From the NCBI GenBank assembly GCA_030512335.1, contig JAULSU010000005.1:3224001-3288000 (forward strand): DNA of 64,000 bases, read 5' to 3'. Position numbers and translations under genes: made by a program. Under the pieces are notes generated by a model. The model ran no database searches. It was not told the origin of the DNA and saw only the letters and a list, made by a program, of their open reading frames with translations. This document shows, one piece after another, positions 22,386 through 31,916 of the stretch. Numbering within the stretch: position 1 is the stretch's first letter; each line of letters opens with the position of its first letter. The DNA is from Immersiella caudata (lineage: Eukaryota; Ascomycota; Sordariomycetes; Sordariales; Lasiosphaeriaceae).

Positions 22386-23269
22386 TAGGAAAAAAAAAAC
22401 ACATGGTGAAATCAACGGAGTGTTTCTTACCCGTAATGCCTGAAAAGATCCGAAGTATCTCTATTCCAAACCGCAGCCTTCTGCCGCTTTAAGAAACCAG
22501 TGAGAGATATAAGCGAAGACTCGGCGTGAGTTCCCGACCGCTGTCGGTGAGGATCCCCTTCCAAGGACAACCCCATACGCTAACTGGACCGGCGTCCCGG
22601 CATTGTCCGGGGAAGACGCGGGGCGGGAAACTGCGCCCCGAGAGAAGCCGGTCGGTCGTGGGGCACACCGTCGGCCGGCTCGGTTTCTGGCGGTCGCATT
22701 CCTTGGCGCATTCGCAGCTCTGCGACTCTGCGCAAAAGGACACAGCCGGATTTCTAATCCGTATCAAGGGCCTTGCAGCGGCCGGCAGCGGGTAAATTGT
22801 TGGCTTGCTGCTGTGGCCCAGCCCTGCCCCACCGTGGCAGCAGCTTGTGCAACGCCGCTGCTGACAGGTTGAATTGCTGAATTCCGTGCCACTGGCTGCT
22901 CGGAGATTCGCTTCAAGACGCACTTGCATCTCTGAGAGACTGAGCCCCAATACCCCCACGGCGCGGTCTTCCATCAGAGCAAAGGTCCGATGAGACGTGA
23001 TATCCGCTTCGCCGCAGAGTTTGTGGTCTAGGAAACACGAGCGCCAATGTTCAATCTGCGGGTAGTGGAGGCGCAATGGCTGCAAAGTCGTCGGGCGCAG
23101 GATTTGAGAAGCACGGAAGCGGAGGGCCGCTGAGGCGGGACAGTTTGAGGACGGCGCATCCACTCGCTCCAAAAGCTAGGTGTCTCTCCGTGGAGGTGCG
23201 TTGCGTCTGTGCTGCTGCTGGGCCGGACAGGGGATCGCTTCAGGTGAAGCTAAGGCTGGAAGCGAGAAA

Positions 23270-23276
23270 TGAGTCA
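23270..23276. promoter_or_regulatory. CPC1/Gcn4 recognition site (TGAGTCA), distal
   Basis: An exact TGAGTCA (reverse complement of TGACTCA) about 950 bp before the first upstream ORF of cpc1. Distance makes function uncertain. Confidence 0.4.
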
Positions 23277-24056
23277 CAAACTCAATTGCCCGTCCAGCAG
23301 CGGTCCCCCGGACTTTGCAATTGAGGCATTTGATTCGACAGGCAGGGCGCTACCCTGGAGAGTTGGATGCTCAGGTTCGCAACTTTGCGATCCGGGGACG
23401 TTGCGACAGCATGGCTGCAGAGAAAGGGGGCCGTGTCCTAGGTGGTAAGGCCGACCAACGACGTCGAGACCAATATTCACAGGCCAGCCAGCCCACGCAA
23501 TGGAAGGTTTTCCTTTCTCGGCTTTGGTGGGAAAGGAACGGGGGAGCGGGATGAACAGTTGGCTCCACGCTCAACTGCGCAGAAGCAAGGTTACGACGGG
23601 CCGACGAAGGCTGTTGCGCGTCAAAGTCCTGTGAAATTAGGCAAAGCCAGGACTCGTAGGCCTCTGGCGACAGCTGCAGGGGTTCTGCCCTCTTCACATC
23701 CTATCTGGGAGACCGCGATATTCGACGCCCAAGGAGAGGGCTCGGTGTCCATGCTGCAGGTCAACGACATTGGACACGAGACCACAAGACGCGCCGTGCA
23801 ATCCCGCGTCGTCCTTGGATATGCATCGCGGTGAGACGCCCTTCCAAAAGTCAATTCTGTCCTCTGCACCTGCCGCTGGAGTTTCATTGGAATGGCACCC
23901 TCAGCACCATTGGTCGGAGTTTGCGGACGGTGGGGCTGTGTTCCAGTAAGCTTCGCATCCTACACAAAATCAGGTTGTTTTCGGCAAACGGTTGTTTGGT
24001 GACGGCAGGCAAAACACAACAGATAAGGTCTCGGTACAACATTTGGTGTATCGCTG

Positions 24057-24063
24057 TGACTCA
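24057..24063. promoter_or_regulatory. CPC1/Gcn4 recognition site (TGACTCA) in the cpc1 promoter
   Basis: An exact TGACTCA lies 165 bp before the first upstream ORF of cpc1. Transcriptional autoregulation through such an element is known for Aspergillus cpcA. It could instead fall within the 5' leader if transcription starts further upstream. Confidence 0.6.
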
Positions 24064-24228
24064 CACTTTTCGATCCCTGTTTCCCCACCCGGCTTTCTGC
24101 CTGGTGCGCACAACTCGCCGACTTTAATAACTGTCAGGCATCCGCCCATTTCCGTCGATTCTCCCTCTTTCTCCCCAACCCAAATTTTCAAAAATTCCCA
24201 ACCAGACATATCCAAGGCATCAATCAAG

Positions 24229-24237
24229 ATGCGTTGA
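24229..24237 (+). promoter_or_regulatory. cpc1 upstream ORF 1 (Met-Arg-stop)
   Basis: ATGCGTTGA, two codons plus stop, is the last ATG before upstream ORF 2. It is in frame with CPC1, and its TGA is the last in-frame stop before the CPC1 frame opens. By position it corresponds to the reinitiation-permissive first upstream ORF of GCN4/cpc-1. The 215 nt to the next ATG and the absence of other ATGs between support this. Confidence 0.7.
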
Positions 24238-24452
24238 AACCAGCTTCACGTCGCTTCCGGCTCAGTCGCCAAAATTTCTTCACAAAAACAAAACGTTCTC
24301 CCCCCTCAACCCTACAACTCAGCTCTTCCTGTAAAGGTTGAACTGAACTTTGGCACCTTGCTTCCCAGCTCGCGCTCAAGTTCCCTCACCAACACCGCCA
24401 CCATTCCCGGCCAAGACCTTCCAGTCTTCACCACGGATTCTCCTCAGTCAAC

Positions 24453-24584
24453 ATGGCTTCCCTCCAGTTCCTCGAGCCTGCCGGCCCCATCCGCGCAACA
24501 ATTGCAACTACAACATTTGGACCTGCCTCCCCACCAGCAAGACTTTGTCTTGTTCGATCAGCCGATCAAACAACGTCCACCTAA
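24453..24584 (+). promoter_or_regulatory. cpc1 upstream ORF 2 (43 codons)
   Basis: Starts at ACATGG with a good context and ends at TAA 24582-24584. It lies in a different frame from CPC1 and overlaps the open upstream extension of the CPC1 frame. No other ATG lies between its stop and the CPC1 ATG 340 nt downstream. Position and size agree with the inhibitory second upstream ORF of Neurospora cpc-1 (about 41 codons by my recollection). The encoded peptide begins MASLQFLEPAG. Confidence 0.75.
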
Positions 24585-24924
24585 TCGCTCTGTCTCTCAA
24601 CCTTCTGCCAACGGAGGTGTAAACCAGACCAACCAGCAACCTCGCAACCAGCAGTTTTATCAGCAGCAGGCCTCTTCTCCGTCTCTGCAGAACCAGCGAG
24701 TTGCCAGCATCATCCAGGCCACAGGGCACCAAACGACTTCTTCGGCTTTCACCAACAGGTTTAGCTCTCCTGCGCAGAACCCGCATCAGCATCAGTTCTA
24801 CGCTTCGTCCGCTCCATCTTCGTCGGCTGCTTTGAATTTGCATAAGCCGAACAACAATCAGAACCGGCCACGACCGCCCGTTCCTTTGTTCACCCAAAGC
24901 ACCGGAAACATACCGCAAGCCAAG

Positions 24925-25686
24925 ATGCACCTCCAAGGTAAGGAGCAGTGGTCTCCTCTCAACAACGAATTCGGCTCACACAATCCGCTAGACCTCGACT
25001 TGGAGGACTTCACGGCCTTTGAGGGTGGGGCCTCTGCCACGGCGTACTCTTCGCCGGCCCTTCCAACCGTGTTCGACCTGAACAGCAGTGCTTCGTCCAC
25101 CAACAACATGGGCACTGTATCTCCGCACGATCTCCTGATCTCGGAGCCGTTCATGTCGGCTCCCAACTCGTCAGCTCTCACCGCTTTGACTTCGCCTTCC
25201 GTTTATAACGAGTCGCCCGACTTTGGCGACGGTTATGACGTCTCTCCCAACTTTGGAAGTGCTGATTTCCCTGATGGCAGCGATGTCTGGTTCCCCCTCT
25301 TCCCTCCGACCAACAACACCACCCAGCAGGCTACAGTCAAGCCGGAGCAATCCCCTGCTACTCAGTCGGATGAGCTTGAGGCTGTGGAGACAGCATCGGC
25401 TGGTCATCAGCGCCGCAAGTCGGGCAACTCGCCGCCGTCTGGCCGTCACTCGTCCATCTCTGGTGTTAACTCTCGTCGACGTGACAAGCCACTTCCTCCC
25501 ATCATTGTCGAGGACCCGTCAGACACGATTGCCATGAAGCGAGCTCGTAATACCCTTGCTGCTCGCAAGTCGAGAGAGCGAAAGGCGCAACGCCTTGATG
25601 AGTTGGAGGAGAAGATTGAGAAGCTGACAGCTGATCGTGACTTTTGGAAGGAGCGCGCTCTCGCGCTGGGTGCGAAAATGGAGTAA
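24925..25686 (+). CDS. cpc1: CPC1/GCN4-type bZIP activator of amino-acid biosynthesis
   Basis: From the first in-frame ATG the product is 253 residues, close to Neurospora CPC1 (about 270) and Aspergillus CpcA (about 245). An acidic activation region (PLDLDLEDFTAFEGG) comes early, and another aromatic-acidic patch (SDVWFPLFPP) in the middle. The C-terminus is the bZIP: basic region KRARNTLAARKSRERKAQ, then a zipper with heptad Leu-Leu-Trp-Leu, the Trp variant seen in CPC1 proteins. It binds TGACTCA and drives amino-acid biosynthetic genes on starvation. Translation is expected to be controlled by two upstream ORFs and Gcn2. The same frame is open without a stop for 687 nt upstream (24238-24924) and reads as Gln/Asn/Pro-rich protein with QDFVLFDQP, so longer forms from near-cognate codons (for example CTG 24343, TTG 24358) are likely. 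Confidence 0.95.
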   Translation: MHLQGKEQWSPLNNEFGSHNPLDLDLEDFTAFEGGASATAYSSPALPTVFDLNSSASSTNNMGTVSPHDLLISEPFMSAPNSSALTALTSPSVYNESPDFGDGYDVSPNFGSADFPDGSDVWFPLFPPTNNTTQQATVKPEQSPATQSDELEAVETASAGHQRRKSGNSPPSGRHSSISGVNSRRRDKPLPPIIVEDPSDTIAMKRARNTLAARKSRERKAQRLDELEEKIEKLTADRDFWKERALALGAKME

Positions 25687-27570
25687 AAACCGCAAGCAAT
25701 TGGGTTCTGGAACGAACCAATATCCCTCGATGCATGACATCGAGGAGGGGATTCTTTTACATGGGGATTCTTTTGGAAGGCTTCATATTATGTCTTTTCA
25801 TGTTTTGTACTTGTTTCACTGGGTGGCTATCGTTATTGACCATGGCCTCGGGACCTGGATTTGTATTCGCTTAGTTTCTGCGGAACGGAATCGTCGCGGT
25901 CTGTTTTGACACAACAATGAAGAATTACTTTGTTAGCCCGTGAGTCCCCGCTGAAGTGACCGTCATGTCCCAAGTGATTTGATCTTGATGTTCTTGCTGC
26001 CCAACTTACGGCCCCGACACGCTCTGCCCAACGAGGTCTTCCCCCCATGGTCGGCCTCCAGCATAGCCAATGTCATGTTGAGTCCTGTCCACCTGCGCAT
26101 GCAACGCCCTTTTGCGCGCATGATGTGACATCCGCTGTGTTTGCCTTGGTACGCGAGAGGGTAACGCGCCTGATGAGCCGCAGGTGCCTGGTATTTGTGC
26201 CCCAGCCTGTTGGTTGCCTTCTTTCCCAAACCTCTTGAACCCCCCCCCCCTATTTCTCCTTTGGAGCATACCCAGGTACACAACCAACACACTCTCCGTC
26301 AAGACGAGTTCTATCGTAACTTTTCGTACGTAAAATAATGCCAAGATTTTCTCAAGACACTTCCTGTCGCTGGTGCCACTGCATACTCCTCTTCTTGCTC
26401 GTGGACTGTAGGAAAACCTGGCGTTTCCCTTGTAGAAAAGTCCAAACGAACATATCCTTGAAGGCCAATATGTAATCTCATCGAGCCCTCATACAAGCCG
26501 AGCTCTTGGCATCATCACCATTACACTCACCTCAACACATCACCACCGCCAAAGCAACATTCATTATCACAAGGTAGACAGTCTTCCAAAGGCTTCTCGT
26601 TCATTAATATCTTTCCCAGGCAATACGTATTAATTGCCCAGATAACGGTGTCATTACAGCCATATATCATCTCCATGGTTCACACTCCCAGCTCCATGTC
26701 CCAGGCCTATCCACCTTCACTCCGAGCACCATCTAGAATCCACCCACCCATTCCCCAGTCAAGATCAATCCCTTTATGGAGGTAAACCCAAGCAGCCATG
26801 GTGCTTTGCCCGTGGTGTAAACAACAGATAAAGAAAGAACAAAAAGAATGTGAGACGTAGAGTCTTATGCATACAATGCAAGCAAGCAAGCAATCATGAA
26901 AATGACACCAAAGAACCAGGTGCCTCGCAAGCACCACCCCAGCTGGACTTGAGACAGATGTCGTCCACGCCATCAACCGTCCGTCCCCGACAATCACATG
27001 AAAGCATCTTTTTGTATCCCCTGCACCAAGCCAAAGCAAGCAAGCCAAACCCATCGGGCATCATAACGTAATGTGTGCGTGAATCAGTCAATCCATTCAT
27101 GAGTTGCATCTTCAGTTGGTTTTTCTTGTCCATCACCCAATGTCATGATGCCCAATAGCAGAAAAAAACAACCAACAACCCAGGACTCTGCGAGTCATAA
27201 AACCCCTAGCAAGACACAAAAGAGAAGGTAAAAGAGGCCATTATCACAAAGTTAATCCCCCAGTTTTGTTTCCCTTATTCCTGATCGACGTGCAGACGTA
27301 GACGTGACATAGAGATACCTTGTGTGCCTCTCCCATTTTGTATTCCTTTCCACATCACAACCTCCCTCATCTCTTCCCCTTTCCGTCGTTCTTGGCAATG
27401 CGGACAACTTCGTATCCCTCGTCTTCTCTTACTCCCGGATGCAATCCACGAACATCTTTTATTCGGTTTTGCTTGGTGAATATTCGTACATATACAGGTC
27501 GGATATTATGTGGTTTGTGTTGCTTGAGCGACACTTCGCCCAGACTGCAATGACGCGTCAGGCTGCCGCT
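25687..27570. other. Intergenic region (convergent 3' ends)
   Basis: About 1.9 kb between the 3' ends of cpc1 and the minus-strand gene. Relatively AT-rich, with a C run near 26239-26249 and several chance frames. No supported gene. Confidence 0.55.
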
Positions 27571-30500
27571 TCAGCTGACCGTCATCATTTGCATCCTGGG
27601 AGAGTCGACCGACGTTCGACTCAAAACTGAGTTCGTACTGTGGCTCTTGGGCAATCGCCGTGGTGGGCTCGTGGCGGGGTCAGTAAACACGCGTGTGAAC
27701 GCTGGGCTCCCATCCGGGTTATGGCGAGGGTGCCGCTCCCGCCGTGGGGTGCCTGCAGGGCTCTGGGTGAGCAGTTCCGCTCTGCGGACTGCGTCCGACA
27801 GAGAATCGCGGAGATGCCCAGCCCGTTTGACCAGCTCCTGGAGGCTGTTGGTGTCAAAGAACAGTTTGGAGTTGGACGGCTTGTTGGGGGACGAGTTCTT
27901 GACTGGATCTGATATTGACCGCTGCTGTTGCATGGCTTCAATCACCGTTGAAATGACAGCGGAGTTGCGGTTAGGGCTGCGCGATCTGTACTCTGGGGTT
28001 CGTGGCCTTGATGACCTGGCGGTTTCATCTGACAGAGGCCAGTTGTTTCCAAAGATCTCGTCATCCGGAGAGAAAACCGACCGCCGGCGGACTGCCTGGC
28101 GCTCTCGCACCACAGTGGTCTTGCCAATCTCTGGTCCTGGAGAGTCGAACGGATCATCGGGATACTCAAGCATCGATCCGTCGAACCCTTCTCCTAGTGA
28201 ACGTTCCTCTGTTTTCGGCGTGGCATGTTCTTGCGACGGTCCCGCAGCGCTGGTTTCTTCCGCCCCTTCTTCATCAGGCGATGCGAGCGCGATTATGTTC
28301 TCCGCTTCTTTCCACTTTGCCGCTGACGAGCCGTTCATAATGTCGAGATCTCTGCCGTGCCGACAAAGTCGCTTCAAATCGTTAACCAGTAGCGACAGCT
28401 CGCGGATCTGTCCAGAGTGTGCTTTGACGGTAGGCTGGGTTGCCTGAATGGAAGCGGGCACAACCATGAAGCTCGTGGCGGAGTCTTTGCCTCCCCTCGT
28501 CTCGGGGACGGGCTCCTCAAAGTCGAAATCGTCATCCCACTCCTCGCTGGCCGTCTTCGTGCCCAGGCCCCAGGTCCCAAACTTCGGTTGTTGAGGTTTA
28601 GATGCGTCTGACGGGTCCGGCACCACGGGAACACTTTGACTTCGCACATGTGCCGCGCTTGGGCCTTTGCGACTCGCTGAGCGGCCGCCTCTCAAATCCA
28701 TCTCTTGCTTGCCATGAACCGTCTTGGGTCGAGGCGAATGCCCGTCCGCATCCACTTCACCACGACCCGACGGCTCGCACCAGTCGAAGATGTTACTCCG
28801 CGGCCGGTCGCTGCCTGTATCTATTTGGAGGTCGGAGCGTCCGTTGGCGTTGATGGTCATCAGGGCGTGGCGCAGAGTGGGACTGACTCGTCTCGAGTTA
28901 GTTGAGCTGGTAGGTGGTGAGAGATGGTTGCTGAGCGTGTTGTCGTCGTCTCGTGCCCAATCGTCATCATCGTCTTCGTCCAGAGATAGCCGCCCGTAAT
29001 GGCGGGCGACCAGCTCTAGTTCTGGTGAAGCATCAAAACCAAAGTCATCATCGTCCACATCGTCTCTTCGTTCGAATTCGATAGGGTCGGCGAGGTGCGC
29101 CGTCCGAATGGGTGTCGGAAGGCTCTCATCCTCTTCGGTGATCTTCGTCTCGCCGTCCCAAGAGCGCCCTAATATTTCCTGGATTGAAAGGCGCTTTGTT
29201 TTGCTGTTGCTGGCCGTGCTCGGTGGAGATTCGTCAAACATGGATTCTAATGGTGTTTCTACCGTCCTCACTCGGCTGGAAGAAGCGACGGTCCGGAAGG
29301 AATCGAACACGCCATCGCTTCGGAAGTCGGTATCCTCGTCGCCCGACGTGCCGTCTCGCGCGTCAGCATCCGAGCTGGCCAGCGTAGAGGCGCGCTCGCC
29401 CGAGGGCCCGCGACTGCGAGGAAAAGTCGAGAACACGCCCTGGGGGCCCGACATATAGTTGGCTGATGCTTGCGCATGCCTGGGCTGTGCCGCCGACGTC
29501 GAACTGGACAATCCTAGTCTGGTGACGTCGAGATTGAAGCTCGAAATTCGGTTGAGGGGTGGGAGTGGAGACGATGAGTTTCGCTTCCGCGGCTGAGGGC
29601 GAACAGGCGTCCGGGCCTCGAATTCGGGCTGCTGTCGCGGCTCAGGTGGTGTAAAAATTTCGGCCAGAGTGGGCGGTTTGGCGTCGGGTTGGGCTACGTT
29701 ATGGGAGCCACTTATCGGCGATGAGGCAAGCCGGCCGCCTCCGCTCTTGGTATCGGGCGTGGCCCGTTTCGATCGCCGCATGCTCCCGGTCCTCGAGATC
29801 CAGCTCCCAGGCGAGCTAAAGTGCATCGAAATCGATCGTCGGGCGCGCTTAGAAGGTGTCGAGTCAGTCGAATTGGACAGGTCGCTCGCATCGTGGCCCG
29901 TCTCCTTCGACTCGACCTTTTCTGCCTTTTCGCGCACCGCCTCGACTTCGTCAACCGGTAGCTGCGTTCCTGTGATCCAGTGGGCCTTTGTCAGATAAGC
30001 GCGAGGCACGCTCGTTAGCTGTATGGACACTCTTTTCCGCGGCAACGTGGAGTTGTTAGGGCTGTTATCACTGGTGGACCCCGAACTCTTTCGGCCAATT
30101 GCTTTCGGCGGTCGTCTGTGGAAAAATGATGTCCACGTTCCAGGCGCTCGTTTCGGATCCGGCACCTCCACCATAGGTCTCGGCACGAACTCCCCCGCTG
30201 AATTTTGTTGATCGAAAGAGTACTTAATCTCGGGTGCAGGCGGTGGTGGGCCCGAGAACCCTCCCTGATTCTGGAACTGTTGAAGCGTCGCCGATCGTTG
30301 GTGACTTGTAGCGGGCCTCCTTAGCGTCAGCATCTGTGTCCTCGACGACCTCCTCGAAAGTGTCCCCTGCGGCGGCGGGTTCTGCTGCCCTGATGCCGTC
30401 CGCTTCACGAGCTTGTTTGGTGCAGCTTGCGGCGGGCTTGGGCCCGCGTCTAGAATGGGCGCCCCGGAGCCGTGTGAGAAGGTCAGGGACGGCGAGTCTG

Positions 30501-31304
30501 GGGCCAAACTTGACCTCGGGCTCCCATGCTGGGATAACGGGCGAATAGAGAGCCGTCGTATCCAAGAATCTCGCGAGGACACCGACTCGCGAGGGGGGTT
30601 CTCGACGATCGGGCGGGGGCTGAAGTCAGCCTGTCGTATGAACGAGTTCCTCCTCTCCCTTTCTCTAGCTTGCAGCCCTGGGGGCCGATGTGCACGCGAC
30701 GAATTGGGTGGGTAGTAGCCCGGGGGGTGCGGTGCGAGGGGGCTCGACGCGGGCTCGCTGATCTGTCGAAAGGATCCGTAGGGGAACTCCTCCGACGGGG
30801 AGGGATAGGGGGAGACCGCACTCGATCCGGGCCGGGAGGACGCGGGCGGGAGCCGTGCTGTGTCGAGTTCGAGCGGGCTTTTCCTCCTCGACGCCGGCCT
30901 GGGAACGTCAGTCGACTCGGGCGGTTGTCCAAAGACCAACCCGGCAGCGGCGGCCGCAACGGCAGTGCCAGTTCCTATAAGCTGCACGGGAAACAAAGTT
31001 AGCATGTGCGGGCTTCAAAGTCCGCGGTGTAGGTTTTGAGGGCTGAGCGGAGGGCCAGAAGCCATGGGGAACAAAAAAACGACGGGGGCAACAATGTAAT
31101 CATAGGCATTGAACAATGTCGATCGAGCCTTCCCAATTGCAAATTACTGCAGACGCTCTTCTGTCCTGTGCGAGCCTTCGTCCAACCTGCTGGCCCGTGT
31201 TTGTGTCGTGCGAAGGGGGGAGGCAAAGGGATGCTGCTGCTTCTGCTGCTTCTCGAGAATGGGATTGTTTTTTGGCGGCCACTTACACTCGGCACAACCT
31301 GCAT
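27571..31304 (-). CDS. Large, mostly disordered protein of unknown function
   Basis: I do not recognise this family. Two exons, 31287-31304 and 27571-30981, give 1142 residues. The first exon is six codons (MQVVPS) followed by a perfect GTAAGT donor; a TGCTAAC branch site and GTGCAG acceptor precede LIGTGTAVAAAAAGLVFGQP. The 305-bp intron is long for this window. Most of the protein is Ser/Pro/Arg-rich and probably unstructured and phosphorylated. Three ordered islands stand out: an acidic EEWDDDFDFEEP; a helix pair beginning with QIRELSLLVNDLKRLCRHGRD; and near the end LFFDTNSLQELVKRAGHLRD. The Ala-rich N-terminus could be a membrane or mitochondrial signal. Starting at the ATG at 31005 would read through the intron end and is less likely. 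Confidence 0.8.
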
Positions 31305-31896
31305 CTTGGCTGCGGGCTGCTATGTCGTCGACGACGCGCAGCCGTGGGAGGAGAAGAGGGCTGGAGGGAATTCGCTACTCGTGAGGGTCGTGGTTTGCAT
31401 CGTCAGGACATTACGAAAAGATTCTCGGTGCGGAAATGTGTTGCTGGAATGCGTCCACGGGTCGGCGACGCAGGCACGTCCCTGGTGTGTTCGAAGCGGT
31501 CGAAGCTGTCCGCGGCCAAGATTTCCCCAGCGAAAGATGGAGTCGACCAAACGGCAGGAACTCGCTCGCGCTCCAGACGCCGCGCGGTGGAAAAATCGAC
31601 GACGCGGTCGATTGCACGGGCGGAAGGGGCGGTCGACGAGTGTCGCGATGTTCTGAGGAGGGCCGTAGGGTCGGGCAGCGGGCCGCTGACGGTTGCTGGC
31701 TCCAGCGGACGGCGAGGCCAATGGACGACGTGTCGGGGGCGCCGCTGGCCAGGGGATTGGCTGCGTGGGCGTGCGTGGGAGGAGCTGGGCGTGGGCAGCG
31801 AGATTGCAACACACGCTTCAGGGACCGATATCCAAGGGGACGACTGACCACACAGCAGCACGTTATAGGGGGCCCGGTGCCACGGCCATCACCAGC

Positions 31897-31916
31897 AAAA
31901 AAAAAAAAAAAAAAAA
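31897..31916. repeat. Poly(A) run of 20
   Basis: An uninterrupted run of 20 A. It could be a simple repeat or the tail of an old retroposed transcript; no adjacent coding remnant or target duplication is recognised. Confidence 0.8.

Larger units (their letters stand above)
21908..24228. other. Intergenic region and cpc1 promoter
   Basis: No supported gene. A 227-codon minus-strand open frame (22489-23172) lacks a proper start and domain signs. It contains the fourth dispersed-motif copy (22353-22385) and two CPC1/Gcn4-type sites (23270-23276, 24057-24063). The last 120 bases are the C/A-rich start of the cpc1 leader. Confidence 0.6.

Noticed and set aside
22489..23172. 227-codon minus-strand open frame
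   Set aside because: The first codon is TTG, not ATG; no domain, no flanking splice sites, and similar overlapping frames on the plus strand. GC-rich chance frame is more likely.
31005..31005. ATG at 31005 as start of the large disordered protein
   Set aside because: The DNA before the next exon contains a branch site TGCTAAC and GTGCAG acceptor; reading from 31005 would translate intron end.
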